From NCBI GenBank assembly GCA_033239125.1, contig BSWB01000005.1, forward strand, positions 139,248,494 through 139,312,493: a DNA stretch of 64,000 nt. The letters run 5' to 3'. Under the pieces are notes generated by a model. That model worked only from the letters and a program-made list of their open reading frames with translations. It did no database searches and was not told where the DNA came from. The translations under genes and the position numbers were made by a program. Positions 1 through 12,100 of the stretch are shown here, in pieces (positions within the stretch are counted from its first letter, which is position 1; each line of letters starts with the position of its first letter). This DNA comes from Fagopyrum homotropicum (Eukaryota > Streptophyta > Magnoliopsida > Caryophyllales > Polygonaceae).

Positions 1-2412
1 TTTGTTACTAACCCATTTGACAAATTGAAATAAGTTACGGAGTCACTATAAGATCAACTACATGTGGCCAACGGTAGTGGCCACCAAGTGTTGGGTGGTG
101 CCATCACCGGAAAATTCATATACCACGTCGTAAAGAACAAAGAGAGGAATATGAAAGCTCAAAAGGAATTGAAACAATTAATTAGGGAGAGAAGATATAA
201 GTTTGAAGTTTAAAAGAAATTAAAATATTTGCGAGAAAAACTGAGTCATATGATTATTATGAAAGCCGACAAGATCCCAACTATGACAATCTTTGAAATT
301 CAATCATATGACCTCTAAAAGGCCTATAAAAACTAAAGAGTTTGGCTATCAAAAAATTGAAATCGAAGGGAAAACATTAGTTTTGTTTACTGAGTCACGT
401 GAAGTTAAAAACCAATGTTAAAAGTTGAAATCATGTCTTATATTTCTTTATTAGAGTCCAAATCAGACATGTTTTGCTGGAGATAATAGGTTTACACATT
501 TAAAGTAGAGACACTACGAGCCTAGTATATAAGGTCAGTGGTCTACTCCTCCTATTACCAAATGGTAGCAGAGCGGTTAACTTCTATTCGGCTCGCGATC
601 GTAACATTTGGGCAAGTTTTAACTAGGTTTGTACCCTAGTTGCACTTACGGGGCTTGTTGGAGTTAATAAGGGGGTCAATCCGAGCTAGTATATATTATA
701 GAGTGAATTTGGTATATAGCTCTAATCACTAATTTTGATTAGTAATTGTGCAGCTCAATAATTTTCTTAGTAAATGACCTTTTTTAATTTTTATAGACAA
801 ACTTACCCTTATACAAGAATCTAAAATATTCTTAATTGATTATTGGCTTTAATTGATCCACAATGATTATTGCCTTATAATTATCCCATATTCTCTAATT
901 GAAGAAGGTATATATTGAAAGAGTTACCAATTTTAATAAGCTGAATCAATTAGCAATTATAAAATTAAATGTTGATTTTATAGACTGAAATCTACTGGTT
1001 TCTTCTACAAGGCTGAATAGTCGATGTTCATTTCTCGATCAAAAGGTCTATTGCATACTCATTGAAATCTACAAATGAATTTGAATGAAGGTAATTCTTG
1101 TACTATGTCTATACTAAATGATAATTGTTGTATTTGTTTCTTCCAAATTTGATAGATCTATACTGCATTCTTTACAAGTCTACTTTCTGTAAACTTTGAT
1201 CTTCTTGTAAATGCTTGTGATTTGCCTGCAACTATGTTCGTTCTATGTAAGTCTTGTAAGTCTTGTAATCTGCCTGCAACTAAATAGGAATTATTGTAAT
1301 TCTTTCGGGCAGATTTGAAAGATCAACACTGCATAGTCCACCGAGTATAGTTTCTGTAAACCTGAGAATCTTGTAAATGGAGTTTAATAATCTGATGTCC
1401 ATGTAAGTCTTGTATCAAAAATCATGTATATTAAAGTTTATTGTATGATTTGATATCCATAGGACCGAATTAACTGGCTTATGTTCTTGTAACATGTTTG
1501 ATTTATCAATTCTTGTAAAAAGTTATTGTACGATCTGATATTCATATTACTGGATTGATGACTGTAAGTGTTCTTGTAAAGCATGTATCATTATACTACT
1601 TGTAGGTAACGTCTAACATTCTTATATATGATGCTTGTACTCATCATGTAGATCATGTATCATTAATTTCTTTCAAGTTTTACAAGAACGGTGATATCTT
1701 CAACACTCTTCTCTAGAAAGAAATCCGAAGGAACAATTCAACTACTCAAGCAAAGAAGGAAAAAGAAGGAAGACAAGTTGACGCTTCAACTTTTTTGCTT
1801 CTTTGTTGTAATGATGTTCAACGCTGTTTTGAATAAGATATTAAAATGATTCTATTTATTATTTACTTTCTTAAATTAGGATTAGTGTATAATCAATTAG
1901 CAGATTCTCTTGTAACTAATTTGGGTAAAATTGAGATATATTAGTAGGGACAAATCAGGTATTAGAGATTAAAAGATGTTATTTTGTCAATATATTATCA
2001 GCCTATGTTATTTAGTTAATGAATTTTATAATGGGGGGCATTTCATCCAATTTTCTCTATATTATATAAGGTTGGTAAACTAATACTCTAATGCCAATTG
2101 ATTTTGGGATGAAACATGTCAAGTTTATGCGTTATGCTTGAGTCTAACGCACATGTATTCTCATATGCACACGATCCCGTTCTACGATCCGTCTGTATTG
2201 GACTTCGACAAAGACAACGTTTCCAAAGGACCCCTTCACCATAAGATCTACCTATACTTCAAATCAATCAATTTCTTTTTTAAAAATCATACTCACTTCT
2301 AATATAGGAGTTGAAGTATCATCAACAAATATATAAGCCTTGTTGTCTCGTTTCATTCAATTTTTGTTATTTTATATTAAAATGATCGAATTTTCTAAAG
2401 TACGATTAGTTA
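1..2412. other. AT-rich intergenic region, no gene seen
   Basis: No long open frame or recognisable protein segment was found on either strand. The stretch is AT-rich and contains degenerate internal repeats (see 1153-1381) and many short TTGTAA motifs between about 1090 and 1660. A TGGTAGCAGAGC string at 563-574 resembles a copia primer-binding site, but no LTR could be delimited around it. Old non-coding transposon debris is the likeliest content; this is inference only. Confidence 0.5.
1153..1381. repeat. Degenerate direct repeat, two copies about 164 bp apart
   Basis: The segments 1153-1215 and 1317-1381 share the ordered words ACTGCAT, TTTCTGTAAAC and TCTTGTAAATG with substitutions between them. 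Nearby copies of CTGCCTGCAACTA and TTGCCTGCAACTA (around 1217 and 1270) belong to the same pattern. This is probably an eroded tandem repeat or transposon piece. No coding function is visible. Confidence 0.45.
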
Positions 2413-2691
2413 TTGCACCAAAACAAAAGAAGTCCGATTAGTTATTTTGTTCAAGAGGAGACAGTTGACCACTTTTGGTTGGTTAACACGTGGGGGCATA
2501 AGGGTAATATTCCAGATCCACAAAAATGGAGTTTCTTCTATTCTTTACTCTTCATTTTGTTCTATGAAAGATGGCGAGGAAGAAGTCTCTTTCGTACAGA
2601 AGAAAAAAAGTGCCTCTCCAAGAGACGTATCTGTTTCACCTCAACGTGCTGATCATTGACGCCCCAAATCGTAGGAGAAGTTTGGGCGACC

Positions 2692-5600
2692 ATGGCGGCT
2701 GAACGTTCAAGCTCAGGTTTGTGCCTCACAACTTTTGGCATTTATTGATTTGCTCACATTTAAACCCTGAATTCTCATGGGATTTGGATTTGGGGAAAAA
2801 AAAATCAGTTACGAGTGCGAGAACTTCAGGTTCTGCTATGGCGTTTGAGAACCACAAATGGGCGATTCCAACAACTGCGATTCTCTATCACTTCGGTACG
2901 AGTGCTGCTTCCGTTGCTGCGGCTACCGGTGTAACTCATCCTTTAGGTTTGCTCTCAATTTCCTTGATTTCATGTTTTATTTGTATTTTGCATTTTTGGG
3001 TTTGGTTGCAATCTCATGTCGCTTGGTTTTTTGGTATTACATTGGTTATATGCCTTTTCAGAGTCATGTGAATTATATTGCATTGGTGGTGATATTTAAT
3101 TAGGGCTTTCGGTTGAAATGCAAGCAGAATTGTGACTTCTACTACTTTGATTGTTGGACTGTGATGAGATCTGTATGTGATTTCAATGTCATACCAGATG
3201 CATCACTTATCTACAAACCGTAACAAATAACAGCACCTAATCCCAGTTTATTGTACTAAGTTTTGCTTCATTCCTTTGATTATATATACTAGGTGGAGAT
3301 GCACTTATTTTCATGTACTTAGTAGCCTCTTTTGTGATATACTCTATAGATCTTTCCTTGCTTGTGTTCAGTGGATTTTGGTAGATATTTTGAAAGCTAA
3401 AACGGGTGAGTTTAATTATATGATTCACATTCATCTTTGTTTTATTGTAGGTAATCTTCTGCAAACTTTGCTTGTCAATCTGTGAACTGCTGGACCAGCG
3501 TATTGTCTCATGTTACTGATGTTTGCAATGCAGATGTTCTTAAAGTTAGGCTGCAAATGCAACTTGTTGGGCAAAGAGCCCCTCTTACTGGACTGGTAGT
3601 ACTTAGAATCTTTGAGGGATTAGTTGATGTTGCAAAGATCGAGTTATCACGTGTTAACAGTCTTGTCAGTTTTGAACATGCAGGGAAATGTCTTTACCCG
3701 CATGTTGCAAAATGAAGGGCCAAGGTCATTTTACCTTGGGCTCGGACCTGCATTGACAAGGTCAGTTCTTTATGGAGGTTTGCGATTGAGCTTATATGAA
3801 CCTTCAAAGTATGTATGGGAGAAGGGATTTGGGTCCAGTAATATTCTGCATAAAATTGCAGCAGGAGCGTTTGCCGGTTCCTTTGCAACTGCACTTACTA
3901 ACCCAGCTGAAGTTTTAAAGGTTCTCTTTTTGGTTTTGGCTTGCCTTCTTTTTAGTTCCTGTTGGTGGATTCCTTCATTACAGGTACTCCTCTTAACCAG
4001 TTAATGACCAAATATCATGCTTCTTTATCAGGTAAGGAGACAGATGAGTTCTGACCCAAGAGGAGGGTCAGTAAGAGAATTGCGCAAAATTATTTCAGAA
4101 GAGGGAATGCGTGCTCTTTGGAAGGGTGTTGGCCCTGCTATGGCAAGAGCTGCAGCTTTGACTGCATCTCAACTGGCAACGTATGATGAATCTAAGCAGG
4201 TCAGGTTTCAAGTATCTTATCATTTTTGGGCATTTTGGGAGCTTAATATAACTAAATCTAGAAGTTCCTGTAGGCCAATGATCACTCTCCCACTCTCCCC
4301 CTCATAGATGTTATTGGTCAAGTTATGGGCTAATTTTCTTTTCTTGTTTTGTGCAGATCTTCTTGAGATGGACACCTATTCAAGAAGGATTTCAGCTTCA
4401 CTTTATGTATATACCATATCATTTTTTAAAATTTTGGTATTTTGATGAGTCCTTTCTTGCTTTCCTCCTTAAATCCAAGGATGACCAATCTCCTTTAGAG
4501 TTACACTAGTATACCTATAGCGATAACTATCATCCTGGCAAAGATATATGAAACCTGGAACATGAAATTATGTTGAATTACTCAAATGAGTGTCAAATAT
4601 TACCTGAGGAATCAACTGCATAACAGGCCAAGTTAGTTGACAACTACTTTTTCTGCTTATAGGAGCCTTTATACTTCCTACTCAGTCAGTACTTCTGTTC
4701 ATTCACTTAAATCTTGGCAATATCTGCAGCTTCTTTAGCCTCACATGAAACTTTTCCCTCTAAGCAGAGCATATCTAATGCTAACCATTCAAAATCTTTC
4801 TTTAAAAATTCCTTTTTATTAACTCATCCACTACAAAATCATGGAACAATTAGGTATATATATCAGATCTCCTGGTTGAGCATCTTAAGAAATCTACTCG
4901 TCTATTAATTAAGTCTAGTATAGGAACCTTTTCTTCAAGCCCACTCCAGTCTGAATTTCTTTCTGTAACCCTTTCTGACCTGGCTTTAATCTAGACAAAA
5001 CTTGCCCCAAATCCACGAGTAACCAAGGTATACAAACAGTAGTTAACATGTTTAGTACATAAAAAGATTAAAGATTAGTGGGTTATTTTAAGATGTTGGT
5101 CAGGTCAGAAGTTACATAACCTAAGTTTAGACTTTAGACTTCCATATGTGATCGCATGTCCCAAATCCTAAATGAGATGGAGCATTAGTCAGTTTCTTGT
5201 TAATAATGCCTTTGATTAAAAAAAAAACTTATTTCTTGTCTTTAAATTCAGCTTCTGATGTCTGCATTTTATTATATAAACCAAGATTGTGCTACAATTC
5301 ACTGTTGGTAACTTGTGTTTGTACTTGTGTTGTAGCTCAAGCACTATAGCAGGCCTTGTGAGCACCCTAATAACGGCACCCGTAGATATGGTTAAGACTC
5401 GTATGATGTTACAACGAGAATCTGGAAAACTTGGAAATTACAAAAATGGTTTTCATTGTGCTTATAAGGTAATAATGTTGTCCGTGCAATGTTGTTTTTA
5501 ATGTTTTTAGAGCAAATCTGTTAGTGAGATTCATGGTTATTTGGATGTTACTTTTTAACTTTAGGGCATGTTTGAAACCATACAGTTGACTTTACAAGAC

Positions 5601-6440
5601 TTTCGTATTAGAACATGTTTACCAAATACACCTTTAGTACTTCCCCTTGGGAACAAAAAAACTAGATCATAATGTTTTATTTTCACTTAAGAGCATCTGG
5701 TCTGTTAGATCGCTGACTTAAATTACATCTCTTCACACTTCAAAGTGGATACAACAGTGTCTTATCAGATTAGTATATTACATGGTTTAATTTGGCACAA
5801 ATAGCTTATGTATTAGCTATAATCTTTACTAGCTTGAGTTCAAAATTTGGCTCCCCATTTGACGCTACTCCGTAGAATTTATTTTGAGTCATGTCAGTCC
5901 TTCTACAACACTAATTTGTCTCTCTTTGTAGGTGGTGCTCACCGAGGGTCCTCAAGGTCTTTACAAAGGGTAAGGTTATAATTGCCTCTTGTTGATGACT
6001 TCTCAAAATTTCCAGTCATGTTTCTGCTGTGTTCTAATGAAACATTTTAGTGCCACTTGACCGGTTATTGAATTGTGGAATCGTGAGCATGTTACACCAA
6101 TGCTCTTTAAGCCATTTGCACTGAAGGCATGTGTTGGTTTTGTTTAGTTTTTCTTCCCTAATTGCACACCACCTGCATTATAGGGTTAATACATGTCCTG
6201 ACTTTGTTTCTGTGAAAAAAATGCTCTATATGGGACCAATATGAAACCAATGACCAAAAATAGAGCTCAGTACCAATTACCGAATACTGTATTTGGTTCA
6301 TACAAACATGCACCCTGACATTGTTCATCTCTTTTTTAAACAGAGGATTCACACTCTTTGCGCGGTTGGGGCCACAAACAATGATCACCTTCGTTCTGTG
6401 TGAGAAGCTGAGGGAGTTAGCTGGACTTCACGCGATGTAA
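2692..6440 (+). CDS. Mitochondrial substrate carrier family protein (At4g03115-like)
   Basis: This is a mitochondrial inner-membrane carrier (SLC25 fold, uncoupling-protein/dicarboxylate-carrier branch); the substrate cannot be told from sequence. Exons are 2692-2716, 2830-2946, 3534-3595, 3684-3920, 4032-4199, 4357-4406, 5336-5468, 5932-5969 and 6344-6440. All have GT-AG borders and consistent phases, giving 308 aa, usual for the family. Three repeats carry the PxD/ExxK/R signature: HPLDVLKVRLQ (about aa 44-54), NPAEVLKVRRQ (about 141) and APVDMVKTRMM (about 234). The product closely resembles Arabidopsis At4g03115 as I remember it, ending in ...CEKLRELAGLHAM. An in-frame alternative acceptor at 2808 would add seven residues near the N-terminus. 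The ATG at 2692 is chosen because it joins in phase to exon 2; no cleavable presequence is expected. Expression control is not visible. Confidence 0.93.
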
Positions 6441-7481
6441 GCCACACCGGTGCATATGCGAAATATGTACTCTTAGGTACTAATAAACACAGACCTCTGT
6501 CATCACAATATCCATTCATAAGATTAGATACCATCGAAACTGCTTGATGCTTATTCAATACACCATTCTTTCTCCATTACTTTGGGGTGGTGAAAAAGGG
6601 CACCCTTTGATGGAAACCAAACAGATATCATTTCAAACAGGAGGATTATTTTCTTGAGCAAGCTAAGCTAAGCTAAGCTAAGCTCTGTTCCATCAGATTT
6701 CTAGTGTTCATTTGAGTTTTTATTTATCTTTTTGTTATAAATGTATCTTATGTTCCTTCTGATTTGGTTTACTTTGAGGATATATGTCAATTTTTACTAA
6801 TTCTATTTCTGTGGAGACAACTGGATATTCAAATGCGTCTAATATGCCATTTAAATTTTTTTTTTTTTTTTGCTTAGAAGCTAGAATATAGGTGGGCCAA
6901 GAAAACAAAGAGTTGGCCCAATGGGCCCACCTTACATAAAAAAAACCAAGCCAAAGTTTGTTGATAGGCCCAAAGGCTGTACTTTGCCAGATCTACCTAT
7001 GTTGCTTTGACCTCAATTTCTCACAAGCAAACCTTAACATTACCAAACACACCCTTAAATATTGAAGCTGACTAACTGTAAGTTGGTTCCTTTGACTGGA
7101 TGATTATATGCTCCCCCCACCACTTATCTTGACTTTTTTGTCATATACTGTGCCTCCAACATGTTAATATGCTATAATATATATTTAGCAAATAAGTTTA
7201 TTTTAGTTAACTTTTAAGTATTTTAATTTTAGATATGTAGAAAAATAGATGAAAAGGAATGAAAGAATGTGAAAACAAAATATTTTGTGTAGATTCTTTT
7301 ATCCTTTTTTGTCATGAATTTGCTCTTTCTGATCAAAGCATCCAATTGTCTCCTAGAATCCCAAAAAGGGCAAAAACTTGGCCCATTGAAATGGTAAAAA
7401 CATCCAATCATTCTCCAATAAAGTTGTGGTTGTGGGCATAGAATATAATATAAATATTAAGTTACCAAACTAGATATAATA
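6441..7481. other. Intergenic spacer downstream of the carrier gene
   Basis: This AT-rich stretch holds the carrier 3' flank, a short pentanucleotide repeat, a T-run near 6860, and GGCCCA-rich words around 6890-6980. No coding potential was supported: the short open frames around 7229-7441 lack any recognisable motif. Confidence 0.6.
6661..6684. repeat. AGCTA pentanucleotide microsatellite
   Basis: Four uninterrupted AGCTA units plus a partial fifth lie about 220 bp past the carrier stop codon, probably in its 3' UTR or just beyond. Confidence 0.85.
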
Positions 7482-7907
7482 GGGCCAGTTTGGTAACGGA
7501 TGATTACGTAGATGAAGATGAGGATGAAGGAAATTATTTAGATGAAGAATTAAGGAGATGAAATTGTTTAAGAGGGTGAATATGAATAAAAGTGAAATGA
7601 GTGTTTGGTAAAATTAATATGATTGTGGGTAAAATTACGAAAAAGTATGTGTAGTATTTTTTTTATAGATGAAAGAAATGAAAAAAGAGGGGTAAAAGTG
7701 AGATTTGACCCTCAATAATCTTCATAATCCCTATAATCTAAGTTTTACAGGATTACAAAATTCTCATAATCTAATTCCCTTAACCTCCATAATCTAACTC
7801 CTTTAATCTCCTTAATTTCCTTACCAAACGAGATTACGAGAATTATTTCTCTCTTTTAATTCTCATAATCTTAATCTCCTTAATTTATGGCACTACCAAA
7901 CGGAGCC
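7482..7907. mobile_element. Tourist/hAT-like MITE with GTTTGGTA termini
   Basis: The segment opens with GGGCCAGTTTGGTA and closes with TACCAAACGGAGCC, imperfect terminal inverted repeats of about 14 bp. The arms also fold back internally: AATTAAGGAGATGAAATT-type words near the left match inverted AATCTCCTTAATTT words near the right. At about 426 bp with no coding content it fits a non-autonomous DNA transposon. The GGGCC-GTTTGG start resembles Tourist (PIF/Harbinger) MITEs, but no clean 3-bp or 8-bp target duplication was found, so the superfamily is uncertain. Confidence 0.6.
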
Positions 7908-8132
7908 GTAATGAAATGAAATTACATGTGATTCCTTCTATCTTTTAATTGACTAATTATCCCTTATTACTTATTAGTGTGTTTTTCTTATGTGTTTGTG
8001 TGCCCTTTCGCCTAACCAAAGAGCCGGCTAGATCTACTCAATAAATTCCCACTTTCAATTATTCATATATTGAGTTTAATTTCAATAAATTAACAGTTTT
8101 TGTTCATTTTTATTAAAATCAATCCCTAAAAG

Positions 8133-8531
8133 TAGGGCGGTGCAAAATCGGATCGGACCGGAAAACCGGACCGGACCGGAATTTACGGTTCGGTCCATAT
8201 ACCGGATCGGTTCCGGTCCGGTCTACGGTCCAGTTTTTTTGAAAATCTGGGTTACGGTCCGGTCCGGTTTTTGGACCGTATAAAACCGTAATCCGGGTTG
8301 GACCGTAAACTACGAATTTTCGGTCCGGTCCGGTCCGGTCCAGTTCGGTCCATTCCAGTCCGGTTTTGGACCGAAAAACCTCACCAAAATTGCCCAATTA
8401 AGGTACAAACGGTCCAATCCGGTCCGGTCCGCGATATTCAAAATTGCACAATTTATGTACAAGCCGGTCCAACCCGGAACCAGACCGGTCCGGTCTACGG
8501 TCCACCGGTCTGACCCGTATGCACAACCCTA
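8133..8531. mobile_element. hAT-type MITE full of GGTCCGG repeats
   Basis: This 399-bp element has terminal inverted repeats TAGGGCGGTGCA (left) and TGCACAACCCTA (right), differing at two positions. It is flanked by a perfect 8-bp duplication CCTAAAAG at 8125-8132 and 8532-8539, diagnostic of hAT transposition. The interior is packed with GGTCCGG/CCGGACC words, making it highly self-complementary. The open frames inside (TGPDRK-type repeats) are by-products of the simple repeat and not a gene. Confidence 0.85.
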
Positions 8532-8539
8532 CCTAAAAG

Positions 8540-9101
8540 TAGGAAAAACAAAAAGTAACTATTGAGAAAACAAGGGCACGAAGTGAAAAATTTTAAACAT
8601 TTGTGCAGAGGTGTGGAATTTGCATAAACATGAGTGATACAAATGGAGATTTTCAAAAGCTTGAAAGGAAAAGTAGTTAATTTAAAGGGTGTCCCCCACA
8701 AAATCCAACCTGTAAATAGTTTTATCCAAGCCATTAAAAAAAGAAAACATAAATTACACAAAACAGGGACAATTTCGTCATTTAGGGACTCGTACAGGTC
8801 ACAGCTCACCCCATCCCCTCGTTCTCCGGTGACAGCCACCACCACTGTCACCTGATCTGTACAAATAAAGTCCAAAACCAGACAAAACCGTACTGGCACT
8901 CTCGTAATTAATCCCTAAAGCAAAGGGCATGTTTAAATCAAGAAATCATCTTTATTTATTTTCAACGTCTAACGAAAGATCCAACTTTGCCATCTAGAAA
9001 GACGCCATTTTTCTCCCTACAACGACGACTCAGAGGAGAGAGAAAAAAGGGTGAAGAGATCAACGCAAAAGAGACTTTGTAGAGAGAGAAACAAGCCAAT
9101 A
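8540..9101. promoter_or_regulatory. Upstream region and probable 5' UTR of the RNA-binding protein gene
   Basis: This is non-coding sequence before the ATG at 9102. A purine-rich GAGAGAGAAAAAA tract at about 9033-9047 and a second AGAGAGAGAAA at about 9081 are typical of plant 5' leaders. An in-frame upstream ATG at 9051 could extend the protein by 17 residues, but family members start near the downstream MAE. No TATA box could be assigned. Confidence 0.4.
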
Positions 9102-12100
9102 ATGGCGGAAACCCAGCTTAACGAGAACGTAGGAGGGCGGAAGCACGGCGAAGAAAGCGTCAAGCTTTTCGTAGGTCAAGTGCCTAAGCACATGTCGGAG
9201 GCCGACCTTCTACCTGTCTTTGAGGAGGTCGCCGTCATCAACGAGGTCAACATTATAAGGGACAAGGTCACCAAAGCCTCAAAAGGTACTCCTTTTTAAT
9301 TTTTGTGTTTTTGCTCTTGATCTGCGTTGTTTTGGGTGTGAGGACTTTACAATTTTGCGCAATGTGGATGTGATCTGGTTGTAGATTTGTGCCTTGGTTG
9401 TGATCCTTTTGAGCTGCGTATTGTGAATGCTGGTAGGCAGCTGGTATTTGATTACTTTTTGAGATTATCTTAATTTGCCTTTGCAGGATGTTGTTTTGTG
9501 ATATGTCCTTCAAGGGAGGAGGCTGATAAGGCTGTTGATGCTTTTCATAATAAGAATACTCTCCCTGGGGTAGGTTTTACTATTGTTGCGGTAACCTTAT
9601 CAATTCCTGACTGGTGTGCAACAAGCTGATTTAACTTCAATGGTGCTTGATTGCTTGCATATGATGGATTAGCTTGCATGTCTGTCATTTGCATAAAGGG
9701 GTTAGCTTTTATTTAACTTCAATTCCCGACTACTGTTTTTGGTGGGTCTGTGGAAAGGGCAGTGTGGGTTTCGGTCTGTTTCATGGTGTGAGGACTAGAA
9801 CCAAGCTCTTAAAAGTTTAGAAAGTTTGCATTTGCAGCTTATAAGGAAATCTTCACTATAACATGAAATTTCTGTTCGGATGATTTTGTTTTAGATGCAT
9901 TAATGTTTGCTTTAATATATCATTCACTTCATCTTCCTATGCCTTTTGACGGTCTAATGATTCAGTTGGGAAGATTTGGTGATAAATGATAATTTATGTA
10001 AGGAAATAGCAACATAGAACTCGGTATTCATGTTCACTTTGCATTCTCATGATTACAATGATTTCCTGCTCAATGGAAATTCTTGAACACCAGTAATCAT
10101 TTTTCAGTCTGAACATATCTTGGAAAGCTTCTTCCTAAGACAAGTATTGACAAGTATTGGTAAACTTTCGATCTCCCTTCGACGGTAATAGAACTCAAGG
10201 GATGGAATTTACAGTAAAGACACTAGATGTTATATTTTGTTATTCTAGTGATGGATTATGTTTCGAAGAGAATGGGTCAAATAGGATGTTCAGCTTAGAG
10301 ACATAAGCTAGCTAATGTAATGATTCACATGTTTGTTATGCATACAGGATTTGAAAGGGCAGCTCTTTGGGATTAGTGCTTCAAGAATAGTGCCCTATCT
10401 TCTCTTTAGAGGTTGTCATCTGAAGATTAGGTTGTTGTGGTTTGTTAGTGTGTACTTATATAGGATTACTTAGCTTCAGTGGATATAAGACATAACTCAT
10501 GTTGATCCTGAAGAAAAGTTATTTGAAAGGGTAACTGAGACAAAACCGACCACTATTTCGATTTTCATTGACCTGTTTACTTTTACAGTTGATGTAGTAA
10601 TGAATACAACCGAACTAGGACTTTGAAATGGACTCAAAGGGGAGACTGGATCAATGAAATGGAATGTATGAAGCATCTAATTCTTTTATACGTAGAAATC
10701 AGTCACAACTCATGCCTACTTTGTGGTTTGAAAAAGAAATAACCTGATTTTTGTGGTACAATAGATATATCGTATTGTGAATAGTGATGTTTAGAAATTA
10801 ATCAGTCATAATCACACGTTTATCTTATTACACCTTTCTTCTGTGGGGTGACAAAGGGATATTCTAGTGGTGCGGCAGTTAAAGTATATACATTATACAG
10901 AGTTTTTCATTTCAAGAGAAAAAGTTTTGCAGCTTCTTGGAAAATATAAAATTAAGGTGTTGAATACTGGAGTAGAGAAAGGCCTTAACAATTCTCTGCT
11001 TGAATATGTTTGAAAGAAATGCAAGGGTTCTGTGGCATTGTGTTACAGGTCTGTTATTATCGTCTGCTTGTTTTCTGTGGGATAGACCATTTACAGCTAC
11101 AATTCAGTGACAGTACTGCTGAGTTTTGATATTCATGCATTATGCTTCCTGATAATCTGAAATGTCTTTTACCTTTCTCTTCAAAGTAATTGTTCTATAT
11201 TTACGCTTTTGATATTAATTGTATGTTACATTGTGTATATATCACCTTCCATCGTTGTCATTTTAGCATATGTGCTTACAAGAAACTCCTTTCCATATCT
11301 CTATCCAGGCTTCTAGCCCATTGCAAGTAAAGTATGCAGATGGCGAGTTGGAAAGACTAGGTATATATTATGTCTCTTTTCCTCTTTAGAGCTGCTGCCA
11401 ATATTTTATAGCATAGTTTTACAGGTAGTGTCTTCGCATTGCCATATATTACGCTCTAGTAGTATTTTAAATGCTTTATTTTGACTTCGGCTTGAGAATT
11501 TACTATGCCAATTCTTTTGCAACCAGAGCACAAGCTATTTGTTGGTATGCTTCCAAAGAATGTCTCAGAGGCTGAGCTTTCTGCATTATTTTCACAGTAC
11601 GGAACTATAAAAGAATCGCAAATCCTAAGGGGTTCTCAGCAAACAAGCAAAGGTACTATTATTCTTGTGGTTGTGATTGTATGTACTTGCTCAATACTCG
11701 CTCTCTTTGCTCCCTTTAATCTTTTTCTCTGTCTCTTTCTGTTTATGATAATATTGCCCCATGAACATGATTCATCTCTTTTTTTCTAATCTTAAGGAGG
11801 AGCAATAGTGTCCCTTTTTTATGTCTTAGTTCATGTAAAGATCAATAGCAAGGTGTAGAGTCGGCCTTTGGGGAGAGGGGCAAAAAAATGTCGTTTTGGT
11901 TTTGTTTTCCTATTTATTATACAAAGAAATTGTTGTTTTTTCTAACGTAATGGCCGGTTGACTTGGAGACTTACGAGAAAAATTTTCTAATCACTCAGCA
12001 TGTGCTTTTCTGAAGTATGAAACCAAGGACCAGGCACTTGCAGCTTTGGAGGCTGTTAATGGAAAGCACAAAATGGAGGTTTGCTCCTCTTCTCTTGATT

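Noticed and set aside
563..574. TGGTAGCAGAGC, similar to a copia tRNA-Met primer-binding site
   Set aside because: It has a mismatch to the usual TGGTATCAGAGC, no LTR border could be set on its left, and no copia gag or pol follows.
3237..3485. Short open frames on both strands within carrier intron 2
   Set aside because: They lie between exons whose phases join exactly, and show no conserved motif.
8119..8899. Open frames rich in TGPDR/RSGPVRS repeats and a 134-codon minus-strand frame
   Set aside because: The first arise from the GGTCCGG simple repeat of the MITE. The second crosses the MITE edge and the gene's leader and has no family features.
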